The translations under genes were made by a program, and so were the position numbers. This document shows, one piece after another, positions 40,958-49,486 of a stretch of DNA of 64,000 nucleotides. Position 1 is the first letter of the stretch, and each line of letters begins with the position of its first letter. Under the pieces are notes generated by a model. It saw nothing but the letters and a program-made list of their open reading frames with translations. It was not told where the DNA came from and did not search any database. The stretch is from Hymenobacter cellulosivorans (lineage in GTDB: Bacteria; Bacteroidota; Bacteroidia; Cytophagales; Hymenobacteraceae): positions 1,426,001 through 1,490,000 of the forward strand of contig NZ_CP095049.1 of NCBI RefSeq assembly GCF_022919135.1, in the 5' to 3' direction.

Positions 40958-41590
40958 ATGAAACGAATTGCCGCTTTACTCCTTTTTAGCATTGTTTTCT
41001 GGGTTCCGGCCCACGCCCAGCTCGGCGTGAAGGGCGGTATCAACGCGGCCGTGCTCCAGGGCTCAGTGGGCACCAACGCTACCTACCAGACCTCGTACCA
41101 CGCTGGTATTTTTTACGAAATGCAGGTGCTGGACCCGATTCTGTCTATTCAGCCCGAGCTGCTGTATTCTTTGCAGGGCACGGAGCGCAAGTCGGACCTG
41201 GTAAACTACCGCTCCAAGCTGCACTACCTCAATTTGCCGGTGCTAGCCAAAGTAGAAATCGGCCCGGTGTACGCCGAGGCCGGCCCGCAGGTGGGCTTTC
41301 TGCTCAAGGCCCGGGAAAACGGCGTGATGGTCATCAGCCAGGATGGTAACAACGGAGCTGTCATTGCTACCGACGACCGTAGCTCCTGGAACGACTACAA
41401 GAAGTTTGACCTGGGCTTTGCCGTGGGGGCAGGCGTGAAATTGCCCTTGGGCTTTGCCGTGGGTGCCCGCTTTAACGCCGGCCTCAGTGATATCAACAAT
41501 GTCAAGTCGGTGCAGGGCGTGAACGACCCGGAGCTCAAGAACCGCGTGTTCCAGGTGTACGCCAGCTTCCAGCTACCCGACGGTAACTAA
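40958..41590 (+). CDS. Outer-membrane beta-barrel (PorT-type) protein 1
   Basis: 210 residues from ATG 40958 (MKRIAALLLFSIVFWVPAHAQ). Signal peptide, then alternating beta strands of an OMP_b-brl_2-type barrel: LGVKGGINAAVLQG, YHAGIFYEMQ, IQPELLYSLQGT, LNLPVLAKVEIG, YAEAGPQVGFLL. The C-terminus ends in a beta strand (VFQVYASFQLPD). Paralogue of the following gene; 66 nt separate them. Confidence 0.88.
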   Translation: MKRIAALLLFSIVFWVPAHAQLGVKGGINAAVLQGSVGTNATYQTSYHAGIFYEMQVLDPILSIQPELLYSLQGTERKSDLVNYRSKLHYLNLPVLAKVEIGPVYAEAGPQVGFLLKARENGVMVISQDGNNGAVIATDDRSSWNDYKKFDLGFAVGAGVKLPLGFAVGARFNAGLSDINNVKSVQGVNDPELKNRVFQVYASFQLPDGN

Positions 41591-41656
41591 AGTTCTAGCG
41601 GGCTAGGTTTAGAGTGGGGAATAATCGTGCTTTGCCGCGTTTATATTCCTCGCTAT

Positions 41657-42259
41657 ATGACCAAAAACGTACTCTTTTTAAGTGTATGCGCGCTGAGTTT
41701 CGCCAGGGTTCTGCCTGCCGCTGCCCAAGCCGGGGAAGGCACCAAGCTAGGCTTGAAAGCCGGCGTATCGGTAGCCACCCTCGACGGGGCCCTCAACGCC
41801 ACCTCGAAATTCCGCACCGACTTGGTGGCCGGGCCTATGCTGCGCCTAGCGCCCACCAAGCAGCACTTCACCGTGCAGCTCGAAGCCCTCATCAGCGGGC
41901 AGGGTGCCGACTTGGAGCGCTCCAACGGTACTACCGAGGCGTACAAAATCTATTATCTGAACGTGCCCGTGCTGCTGCGTCAGTACATCGGTGGCAGGTT
42001 CTACGTGAATGTGGGCCCGCAGCTGGGCTTGCTGCTGGGTTCCAGCAAAGGCACTTACAAATCGGTGGAGGCCGGCGTCGTTGGGGGTATCGGGGTCGAA
42101 ACGCCCAGCGGCTTCGTGGTAGACCTGCGCCTAAACTACGGCCTGTCCGACATCAACAACGATGAGGCGGAACGTTCCTTCCGGAAGCGTTTCGGCTTTG
42201 GTGGCCTGCACAACCGGGTTATTCAGGGCTCGGTAGGCTACTTGTTCGGCAAGAAATAA
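41657..42259 (+). CDS. Outer-membrane beta-barrel (PorT-type) protein 2
   Basis: 200 residues from ATG 41657 (MTKNVLFLSVCALSF). Signal peptide (to about AAAQA). Same strand pattern as the neighbour: KLGLKAGVSVATLDG, VQLEALISGQGA, YYLNVPVLLRQYIGG, YVNVGPQLGLLLG and VDLRLNYGLSDINN. The shared GLSDINN motif shows the two are paralogues. Probably cotranscribed with the first and ended by the terminator at 42278. Confidence 0.88.
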   Translation: MTKNVLFLSVCALSFARVLPAAAQAGEGTKLGLKAGVSVATLDGALNATSKFRTDLVAGPMLRLAPTKQHFTVQLEALISGQGADLERSNGTTEAYKIYYLNVPVLLRQYIGGRFYVNVGPQLGLLLGSSKGTYKSVEAGVVGGIGVETPSGFVVDLRLNYGLSDINNDEAERSFRKRFGFGGLHNRVIQGSVGYLFGKK

Positions 42260-42277
42260 GCATAATCACTAAGCTCA

Positions 42278-42315
42278 AAAAAGCCCCGTATTCCGGCCGG
42301 AATACGGGGCTTTTT
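42278..42315. terminator. Bidirectional terminator
   Basis: AAAAAGCCCCGTATTCCGG directly joined to its complement, ending in TTTTT. Perfect 19-bp stem between the beta-barrel gene and the convergent lipoprotein gene. Confidence 0.92.
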
Positions 42316-42337
42316 GGTTGCATACAGGCTCTTTTTG

Positions 42338-42724
42338 CTACCGGCCACCGTTGGCCGGCGCAGTAGTGCCACATTGAGATGCATCCTGCAGGCACGTAAT
42401 TTCAGCGTAAAAATTTCCTACTTCATACTTCTGCGTGGCAGCCCCGAGCTTATACCCAATGCATATTACCTGTCCCTCCACCTGCTTGGGTAGGTAAGCT
42501 GTCCAGAGCGAACCGCTAGGGCGCAGCCGGGTACCATCGGCCAGCTCCAGGGTGGTGTGCTCGGTGGGGCAGATCAGGGTATTGCCAGGGCAGAGGCGCA
42601 CCGTGGCTTGCGTGCCGCACTGAGCTTCGGGGGCAATTGTGCTTTTTTCTGTACAGCTGCTCAGCAGACCGAGGCTTGCTGCCAAGCTTACAACCAACCA
42701 GTTTTGAGTAATAGTTAAGCGCAT
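42338..42724 (-). CDS. Cysteine-containing lipoprotein
   Basis: 128 residues from ATG 42724 (MRLTITQNWL). Lipoprotein signal ending in LLSSC. The mature domain has several Cys (AQCGTQ, RLCPGN, LICPTE, VICIGY, TCLQDASQC), possibly disulfide-linked, in a small beta fold. No family recognised. Probably a periplasm-facing or surface lipoprotein. Confidence 0.7.
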   Translation of the reverse strand: MRLTITQNWLVVSLAASLGLLSSCTEKSTIAPEAQCGTQATVRLCPGNTLICPTEHTTLELADGTRLRPSGSLWTAYLPKQVEGQVICIGYKLGAATQKYEVGNFYAEITCLQDASQCGTTAPANGGR

Positions 42725-42867
42725 GGTAAAGAAGGAACACGTAGAAAAGTAGGCGTATAGGCCCGCCGGCAACCTGCCAGAGCAAAAAGAAGAGCTGGCT
42801 GCCCCCGCAATGGTTGCATTCCCAGCTCCAAAACCAGGATAGGCTCGCCGGATCCGCATCTCTGCAC

Positions 42868-43560
42868 TTACTGGCCTTGCGTCGGCGTGCTGCTAAGGTG
42901 GGCGTTGAACTCCGTAATGATGGCTATCAGATTGCGGTAATGATAGTCTTTTTCGCCTGCCCGCACCTTGGTTGCTAGTGCCGGATAATCCTGCAGATAC
43001 TGGCTCATCACGTCCTTGAAGGAACTCCGATCTACTTGCATTAATAGACCGTTGCGACGGACAAAAAAGTGGCTGTTAGTATAAGGCACGGCCGTGTGCA
43101 GTATAGCTCCTGCTACTGGAATGGGCACCGGTACGCGCTGTGCTTCGGCCTGTAGAAAGACCTCCACCGGCCCATTGACGAAACGCTCAGCTAGAATCTT
43201 TATTTTCTTCTCGCCGGGCACCCGCATAGGTTCAAAGTAGTGGCTGCCAGCAGTCATGCTTTGTAATTGAGCTACCTGCATTTCCTTTTTAGCCGGCTTA
43301 GGCTTGCTTTTGGGATATCCCAGGTAGTAGATAAAGGTGTAATCGATGCCAGGGTACACGGTGGGAACGGGCACGTAGGCTGGTACGGTGCTGCCATCCA
43401 TTAGGCGCAGGGTGCCAGGCATAAAGGATATATAGCGGTTGTAGCGGTACACCGCCGTATCGGCCGCCGTAACGGTCGGGGCTGAGGCGGGTGGGGGCGC
43501 CTGCTGGGCAGCAGCGCCAAAAGGCAGAAGAAAAGTAGCAGCGTAGAAAAAATGCTTCAT
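42868..43560 (-). CDS. Secreted protein of unknown function
   Basis: 230 residues from ATG 43560 (MKHFFYAATFLLPFGAAAQQ). Signal peptide. Mature part has PGTLRLMDGSTVPAYVPVP and a C-terminal helical half (DVMSQYLQDYPALATKVRAGEKDYHYRNLIAIITEFN). The VRAGEKDYHYRN.. pattern recalls C-terminal ends of other uncharacterised Bacteroidota proteins. 81 nt after the TldE stop on the same strand. Confidence 0.7.
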   Translation of the reverse strand: MKHFFYAATFLLPFGAAAQQAPPPASAPTVTAADTAVYRYNRYISFMPGTLRLMDGSTVPAYVPVPTVYPGIDYTFIYYLGYPKSKPKPAKKEMQVAQLQSMTAGSHYFEPMRVPGEKKIKILAERFVNGPVEVFLQAEAQRVPVPIPVAGAILHTAVPYTNSHFFVRRNGLLMQVDRSSFKDVMSQYLQDYPALATKVRAGEKDYHYRNLIAIITEFNAHLSSTPTQGQ

Positions 43561-43641
43561 GCGGGCACAAGTGGAAAAGACACAAAAAACGGCTTCCCCC
43601 GAGTTGGAGGAAGCCGGCAAGTACGGAAGATAAACCTAGGC

Positions 43642-44976
43642 TTATACCGCGTCGGAGAGGCTGGTGAAGGTGAAGTCCCGGATTTTCAGCGGGGGCACCA
43701 TATTGCCGCCTACGCGCTGGGGTTTGCCAATGGCTTCCAGGTTGTTGAGCATGATGATGGGGCTTTCGTTGAAGCGGAAGTTCTTCACCGGGTGCTTGAT
43801 TTTGCCGTTCTCGATGTAGAAGGTTCCGTCGCGGGTCAGGCCGGTGTAAAGCAGCGTCTGCGGATCGACGGGGCGGATGTACCACAGGCGGGTTACCAGG
43901 ATGCCCTTGGCGGTGCCCTTAATCATGTCCTGTACGCTCTGAGTACCCCCTTCCATAATCCAGCCGCCGGGCGGTGGGATGTCGGGAATACCCGCTTTCT
44001 GAGCCCAGAAGCGGGAGGTGTAAAGATTCTTCACCACGCCTTTCTCAATCCAGGTCACCTTCTTCTGCGGCCGGCCGTCGTTGGCGAATATCCGGTCGGG
44101 AATGTCGGCGTTGGTGGGGTCGGAGTAGATGGTTACCCGCTCGTCGAACAGCTTTTCGCCTTTCTTGTTGCCGCCGCCCTTCTTGCTCAGGAAGCTGCGG
44201 CCTTCGTCGGCCGAACGGGCATCCATGGCGCTCATCAGGGCCTGCAGCAGGGAGGCGTCGGTGTTGGCTACCAGCGCAGCGGGCTCCAGAATCACGGTGT
44301 ATTTGCCGGGCTCAATGGCCTTGGCGTTCATCGAGCCCGAGGCTTTGTCGGCCGCAATCTGGGTCAGGCGGCCCGCGTCGAACTTGCTGATGTCGTTGTA
44401 ATCGGCCGTGGCGTAACCCGAGCCGGTGCCGTCGGGGGTGCGCACCGTCACGGAGTACTCCAGGTTGGTGCCGGCCTGATAGGCTTCCAGGCCTTTGCTG
44501 TTGCGCTTGGCTACGAAGTTGGTGCTGTCGACCAGAAAGCCCGCCGAGGAAAGCTTGCGCTTCTCGCAAAGCTGCAGGCTGGCGGCCGTTTGCTGGGCGC
44601 GGTAGTCGGGGGTGATATTGGCCGTGTTCTGCGCAAACGCCTTGGAGCCGTCGAGGTATTGCTGGGCCCCGAGCAGGGGCATGTACTCGGGGCTTTCGGG
44701 AGCCAGCTTCGCAATTTCCTCGGCCCGCTGCACGCAACGGCGCAGGGTCGCGTCGTCGAACTCGTTGCAGGTAGCCGTACCGCTGCGCTTGCCAAACCGG
44801 GATTCAACAATGAGCTGGACGTTTTCAACGGCGCCGGCGGTGCTGATGGCGTTGCGGGCCGAGCGGACGTTGCCGCCTATCTCGCCCGTCAGCGTGGCCT
44901 CGCACTCATTGGCCGTGCTAAAGCTCAGTACCTTTTTCAGGATGGCCTGGGCTTCGTCTTTGGATAGTATTGCCAT
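43642..44976 (-). CDS. TldE/PmbA-like subunit of a TldD/E protease
   Basis: 444 residues from ATG 44976. PmbA/TldE fold: GNVRSARNAISTAGAVENVQL, then a central region (GTGSGYATADYNDI) and the C-terminal segment. It lacks the HExxxH metal motif of TldD, as normal for the E subunit, which pairs with TldD to make the peptidase that degrades unfolded or modified peptides. No signal peptide, in contrast to its TldD partner. 18 nt after the tldD stop. Confidence 0.9.
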   Translation of the reverse strand: MAILSKDEAQAILKKVLSFSTANECEATLTGEIGGNVRSARNAISTAGAVENVQLIVESRFGKRSGTATCNEFDDATLRRCVQRAEEIAKLAPESPEYMPLLGAQQYLDGSKAFAQNTANITPDYRAQQTAASLQLCEKRKLSSAGFLVDSTNFVAKRNSKGLEAYQAGTNLEYSVTVRTPDGTGSGYATADYNDISKFDAGRLTQIAADKASGSMNAKAIEPGKYTVILEPAALVANTDASLLQALMSAMDARSADEGRSFLSKKGGGNKKGEKLFDERVTIYSDPTNADIPDRIFANDGRPQKKVTWIEKGVVKNLYTSRFWAQKAGIPDIPPPGGWIMEGGTQSVQDMIKGTAKGILVTRLWYIRPVDPQTLLYTGLTRDGTFYIENGKIKHPVKNFRFNESPIIMLNNLEAIGKPQRVGGNMVPPLKIRDFTFTSLSDAV

Positions 44977-44994
44977 TAGATGATAGACAGTGGA

Positions 44995-46644
44995 TTAGCC
45001 GATTTTGCGGGCCGTGTTGATGATGTTGACGCCGTTGAAGCGGGTGGTAGCCGAGCCGTGGCTCACGGCCGACACCTGGGGCGGCTGGCCCTTGCCGTCG
45101 AAGAAGGAGCCAAATAGGCGGTAGTCCGACTCGTCGCAGATGGCTGCGCAGCTGTTCCAGAATTCCTGGGTGTTGGCCTGGTAAGCCACGTCTTCGAGCA
45201 TGCCGGCAATTTTGCCTTTCTCAATGGCGTAGTACACTGTGCCGCCAAACTGGAAGTTGTAGCGCTGCTGGTCGATGGAGAAGGAGCCGCGGCCGGCAAT
45301 GTAGATGCCCTTGTCCACGTTCTTAATCATGTCGTCGACGCTCATCTTCTGGGTGCCGGGCTTGAGGCTGATATTGGCCATGCGCTGGAACTGCACATCC
45401 TGCCACGACTGGGCGTAGCAGCAGCCATCCGACTCATTCTGGCCCACAATGGCCGCCTGGTCCCGGATTTTCTGGTAGTCTACCAGCATGCCGTCCTTGA
45501 TGATGTCCCACTGCTTGGTTTTTACGCCTTCATCGTCGTAGCCCACCGCGCCCAGGGAGCCGGGCTGGGTTTTGTCGGCAATGATGTTGACCAGCTTCGA
45601 GCCGTAGGGCTTGTTCTGCTTTTTCCACTCCAGGGTCGCAAACGAGGTACCGGCGTAGTTGGCCTCGTAGCCCAGCACGCGGTCCAGCTCGGTGGCGTGG
45701 CCGATGCTTTCGTGGATGGTCAGGCCCAGGTGGTTAGGGTCGAGTACGATGTCGTATTTGCCCGGCGTCACCGACTTGGCCGTGAGCTTGCCTTTGGCCT
45801 GCTGAGCGGCCAGGGCGGCGTCTTCCAGAATGTCGTAGCTGTTTTTGTAGCCAATCAGGCCCGTGCCCGAGGGGCCAGCAATCTTATCAGCCGCCTTGGG
45901 CGTCATGTACTCGTAGCCCAGGCCCATGGGGGCGCTCAGGCCCTCCCGGGTGCGGAATTTGCCGGTGCTGCGGTCCACGGCCGTTACGCCAATCGTGGGC
46001 CAGATGCGGTGCACGTCCTGGTCGATGTAGGAGCCGTCGGTGCTGGCAAAGTATTTCTGCTCGTTAATCTGGAACAGGGCCGAGTTGACGAAGCTAGCAC
46101 CATTGTCGAGGGCTTTGGCGTTGGCCGCCAGCATCAGCTCCACTTTCTGGGCAATGGGCACCTCGAAGGCGTTTTGCACAATCGGGGTTTTCCAGCTTAC
46201 CTCGCCGTAGCCTTTCTGCGGGGCCAGGTTCACCTTGTCCTTCTGTACTTTGGAGTTGGCCTTGGCAATAGAAACGGCCAGCTGCGCGGCTTTGGCCAAG
46301 CCGGCTTCCGTCACGGTATTGGTGGCCGCGAAGCCCCAGGTACCGTTGGCCAGCACCCGCACGCCGGCCCCGAAACTCTCGCCGCTGGCAATGTTCTGCA
46401 CCTGCTTTTCGCGGGTGAAGATGCTCTGGTTCAGGTAGCGCCCGATGCGCACGTCGGCGTAGGAGGCCCCCGCCGATTTGGCCGCGTTCAGGGCCGCGTC
46501 GGCCAGACGCTTTTTTAGGGCGGGGTCCACGCCTTCCAGCAGCCGCTCCGGGTCAACCGGAGAGCCACCGAAACCGGGGAAACTGGGCAGGAACAGGGCG
46601 CCGGCCGCTAAGCTGGTCAGCCCGACAAATTCGCGTCGTTTCAA
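44995..46644 (-). CDS. tldD: TldD metallopeptidase with Tat-type signal
   Basis: 549 residues; the start is TTG 46644 (MKRREFVGLTSLAAGALFLP). The N-terminus carries a twin-arginine motif (KRREF) and hydrophobic stretch, a likely Tat signal. The active site is HESIGH at 311-316 (HExxxH); the rest matches the TldD family. Pairs with the TldE gene downstream. A secreted TldD with a non-secreted TldE would be mislocated, so either the signal is vestigial, TldE is co-exported, or both act inside. This deserves experimental checking. Confidence 0.88.
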   Translation of the reverse strand: MKRREFVGLTSLAAGALFLPSFPGFGGSPVDPERLLEGVDPALKKRLADAALNAAKSAGASYADVRIGRYLNQSIFTREKQVQNIASGESFGAGVRVLANGTWGFAATNTVTEAGLAKAAQLAVSIAKANSKVQKDKVNLAPQKGYGEVSWKTPIVQNAFEVPIAQKVELMLAANAKALDNGASFVNSALFQINEQKYFASTDGSYIDQDVHRIWPTIGVTAVDRSTGKFRTREGLSAPMGLGYEYMTPKAADKIAGPSGTGLIGYKNSYDILEDAALAAQQAKGKLTAKSVTPGKYDIVLDPNHLGLTIHESIGHATELDRVLGYEANYAGTSFATLEWKKQNKPYGSKLVNIIADKTQPGSLGAVGYDDEGVKTKQWDIIKDGMLVDYQKIRDQAAIVGQNESDGCCYAQSWQDVQFQRMANISLKPGTQKMSVDDMIKNVDKGIYIAGRGSFSIDQQRYNFQFGGTVYYAIEKGKIAGMLEDVAYQANTQEFWNSCAAICDESDYRLFGSFFDGKGQPPQVSAVSHGSATTRFNGVNIINTARKIG

Positions 46645-47001
46645 GGGGTAGAGTTTTAAATAGAAGAAGGGAAAGGCAGTTTAAGCAGAAAAGCGGGGAA
46701 TTTCAATTGCAATAGACCAAACCAACGCGGCGGGGCTGCATGAAATGAAGAAAAGGTGAAGCAGGGGAAGGTAATGTGTAATGCGTAAGAATCGGCTGAT
46801 GTGCTAATACACAAGATGTGTCCTTTCGAGGCTGAAGGCCGAAGCCATCCGTCCTCGGCGAAGGTAGTTTCTCTCTTTACCATCAAGCCCTTTATTCTGG
46901 CCGGAGTAAAGGGCTTGTCGTATTAGGAGGCTCAGCACATTTCAGAGGACGGATAGCTTCGGCCTTCAGCCTCGAAAGGACACGCTTTTCAACTCACTCA
47001 T
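46645..47001. other. Intergenic region with repeat element A
   Basis: 357 nt upstream of tldD and downstream of mcrC. It is mostly occupied by the long inverted-repeat element at 46818-46983; the part nearest tldD (46650-46810) should hold its promoter. Short GTGA-type repeats lie at the mcrC stop (46991-47005). Confidence 0.6.
46818..46983. repeat. Long inverted-repeat element, copy A
   Basis: Terminal arms of 39 nt (46818-46856 and 46945-46983) are complementary except at one position. The centre carries a second hairpin, CAAGCCCTTTA (46884-46894) with TAAAGGGCTTG (46907-46917). Shared words with copy B: CGAAGCCATCCGTCCTC, AGGTAGT, TTTCAGAGGACGGAT. No coding frame. A non-autonomous or REP-like element, with possible terminator function from the inner hairpin. 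Confidence 0.85.
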
Positions 47002-48033
47002 TCACCGAATCAGCGCCAGCAAATCGGCGGCAATGCCGGGCCAGGGCTGGTTCAGGTCGATGGTGACGACGCGGACCGGGTGGCCGCCCAGGGTATAGCG
47101 GGCCGCCAGCGCGTGCTTGGCGGCGGGGTAGAGCAGGACGCCTTCCAGGTGCTGGCCGGGCGCGGCGGGCTGGTTTTGCAGGTAGGCGTAGAGCTGATAG
47201 AGGTGAGGTGAAATCAGCTTCTGCTGGTCGTAGCGCGGGCGTAGGGCAGCCGTGTAGTACTTCGTGTCGAGGATGATTTTGCGGTCCGGGGCTTCGAGCG
47301 TGGTGTCGGTTATCATCACCGGCAGCAGGGCCATGTCGGTGGCTTGCTCGGCCTCGGCTTGCCAGGCAATGGTTTCGGACAACACCCGAAAGCGGCGCTG
47401 CTCGTGGCGGTAGAAGTTGCGCACGAAGGCTTCGAACAACTGGGCCATGAGCCGCTCGTCGCGCCGGAAATCCCGGAAGCGGGCACTTCCGGCGGCATCG
47501 GCCGTAGGCAGGGCACTGTGGTGAAGCAGGGTGCAGATGTTGAGCAAAAAAGCCTCCCGGCCACTCAGGCGTAGGCGCCGCACCTGGCGCAGGGTGTGGG
47601 TAGTGCAGGCCAGGGGGGTAACGGCCGCCGGAAACCGCCGCCGTACGGCCCCCACCTCGTGGCGCAGGCTGGCGGGCAGACTACGCGTGCGGCCGAGCTG
47701 TTCGAGCACGCCGAGCAAGAGCTGGTTGAAGGGGGTATTGGCGCTCAGCTCGTCGTAGGCGCATACAGCCCAGCCCCGCCGCAGCAAGTCGCGGCTTAGG
47801 CTGGGGGCCAGCAGCAGACGACCCCGCAGCTCCGGCAATTCCTCTTCCTGCTCCGTGTAGGCTAGCTCCAGGCCCTGGCGTAGTAGGCGGCGCGTGCCGG
47901 TGAGCAGCACCTGGGTGAGCAGTTCCAGCGGCTTATGAAACGGAGCCGCGGTGATGGTCTGCAGCTCGTCTTGCTCCGGTAGGCGGTTCCAGGCGTAGCA
48001 CAGCAGGTAATACAGGTTGTGAATCGGAATCAT
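47002..48033 (-). CDS. mcrC: McrC nuclease subunit
   Basis: 343 residues from ATG 48033 (MIPIHNLYYLLCYAWN). McrC family signs: the HNLYYLLCYAW start, and a PD-(D/E)xK core of form LPVMITDTTLEAPDRKIILDTKYY (the Asp and DTK). It cuts DNA with McrB, typically at modified cytosines. 15 nt after the McrB stop. Its stop overlaps GTGAATGAGTGAGTT-type repeat sequence next to element A. Confidence 0.92.
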   Translation of the reverse strand: MIPIHNLYYLLCYAWNRLPEQDELQTITAAPFHKPLELLTQVLLTGTRRLLRQGLELAYTEQEEELPELRGRLLLAPSLSRDLLRRGWAVCAYDELSANTPFNQLLLGVLEQLGRTRSLPASLRHEVGAVRRRFPAAVTPLACTTHTLRQVRRLRLSGREAFLLNICTLLHHSALPTADAAGSARFRDFRRDERLMAQLFEAFVRNFYRHEQRRFRVLSETIAWQAEAEQATDMALLPVMITDTTLEAPDRKIILDTKYYTAALRPRYDQQKLISPHLYQLYAYLQNQPAAPGQHLEGVLLYPAAKHALAARYTLGGHPVRVVTIDLNQPWPGIAADLLALIR

Positions 48034-48048
48034 GGCCAACGGGTAGCC

Positions 48049-49359
48049 CTAGGGCCGCAGCAGCTTTTTGCGGTGAGCCGCTGCCTTAGCGGGCTGGTCG
48101 AGCCAATACTCATCCAGCAAGGGCGCAATTTCCTGGGTTAGAATAGCGTCGAGCCAGGCTGGAGCGGCAGCTGAGTCCGTCGGGGGCTGGCAAAAGTAAC
48201 TGTGGCCCAGCTGAAAATCGGGCCCTAGCTCGGGGTCGTCGGTTATGGCTTGGTTGAGCTCAGTGAGCCGGGCCACCAGGCGGCGGATAACGGCAGGTGG
48301 CACCTGCTGGCTCGTCAGAAACTCCTGGAGCGGGGCCCCGAACTCGGGTTGCAACGACAAAAATGCGAAGCGGCGACGCAACGCATAATCCAGCGGGGCC
48401 AACGACCGGTCGGCCGTGTTCATCGTGCCGATGACGAAGAGGTTGTCGGGTACAAAAAATCGGGCAGCTTCGGCCGGGGCGTAGGGCAGGCGTACGGCGT
48501 GCTCGGGTCCACGCTTATCGGCTTCGAGCAAGAGCAGCAGCTCGCCAAAAATCCGGCTCACGTTGCCCCGATTTATTTCATCAATCAGCAGAAAATAGGG
48601 CTTGGCGAGGTTGGCAGCGGCCCGGCGGCAGATGTCGAGCAACACGCCCGGAGCCAGCCGAAACGTGCCGGTAGCGTCGGGCCGGAAGCCCTGGATAAAG
48701 TCTTCGTAGCTGTAGCTGGGGTGAAACTGCACCAGCTCTATTCGGCCCACATCGGTACTGCCCAGGCTTAGCCAAGCCAGGCGGCGGGCCAGAAACGTCT
48801 TGCCCGTGCCGGGCGGGCCCTGCAGAATCAGGTTGCGCCGCCGCTGCAGTGCCGCCTGGGCCTGGTCCAGGGTTTCAGCCGAAATAAACAGCTCCCGCAA
48901 CGCCTGGTCCCGGTCGTAGGGCGTGGCGGGCGGCAGCTCGTAGGGCACCAATGGCTCGGCGGCCGTGGCAGCTGTTTCCAGAGCCGGCTTCGGCGTTACC
49001 GTTTCCCGCCCCGGACCGATATAGAGCTCCTGCATGGCTTCCTGGGCGGCTACGTCGCCGTCGTGGGGCGAGTTGGCCAGGATGGGCCGCTTGGTCGTGA
49101 CCGTGAAGTCGAGGCGCTCCAGCAGGGTATTGGTCGGGTTGCCGGCCAACAGTGGCAGCAGAGCGTCGGGTTGCCCGCTGGCCAAGCGGAAAGCCAGCTG
49201 CAACACCGGCCGCGGCGGGTAGCGCCGGCCTTTGTACACCAAGTCATACACGGTGCTCGGCGGCAGCGGCTGGCTTTCCCGGTCAATCTGGCGCAAAGCC
49301 CGCAAGACATGGTCACGGGTAAGCTGGGCAGGCGTAAACGGGGCGGCGGAGTCGGGCAT
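48049..49359 (-). CDS. mcrB: McrB AAA+ subunit
   Basis: 436 residues from ATG 49359 (MPDSAAPF). The McrB motor domain is in the second half: Walker A GPPGTGKT (about 181), Walker B LLIDEINRGN, MNTADRSL (MNT-like motif of McrB) and ALRRRFAF. The N-terminal 90 residues (HVLRALRQIDRES ... YKGRRYPPRPVL) resemble the head domain of ScoMcrA rather than the classical DUF3578 or EVE/YTH reader; this is a moderate call. The N-terminal domain probably sets which modified base is recognised. Confidence 0.9.
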   Translation of the reverse strand: MPDSAAPFTPAQLTRDHVLRALRQIDRESQPLPPSTVYDLVYKGRRYPPRPVLQLAFRLASGQPDALLPLLAGNPTNTLLERLDFTVTTKRPILANSPHDGDVAAQEAMQELYIGPGRETVTPKPALETAATAAEPLVPYELPPATPYDRDQALRELFISAETLDQAQAALQRRRNLILQGPPGTGKTFLARRLAWLSLGSTDVGRIELVQFHPSYSYEDFIQGFRPDATGTFRLAPGVLLDICRRAAANLAKPYFLLIDEINRGNVSRIFGELLLLLEADKRGPEHAVRLPYAPAEAARFFVPDNLFVIGTMNTADRSLAPLDYALRRRFAFLSLQPEFGAPLQEFLTSQQVPPAVIRRLVARLTELNQAITDDPELGPDFQLGHSYFCQPPTDSAAAPAWLDAILTQEIAPLLDEYWLDQPAKAAAHRKKLLRP

Positions 49360-49486
49360 CAGGTCGGAAAGTACACGCAAAACGCCAACAAAGCACGCCG
49401 GGTTCGGCCGTAGCAGGCTTATTAGCGGTGCAAGGAGGTCTAGTGGCGCGCAGTCGGGGCTTGGCGTTACTCCCTTTTACAGGCCG

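Noticed and set aside
43552..44967. Long open frame on the plus strand (471 codons) opposite tldE
   Set aside because: Antisense of a clear TldE family gene; the translation is Gly/Val/Arg-rich without domain signals. High GC leaves long antisense frames.
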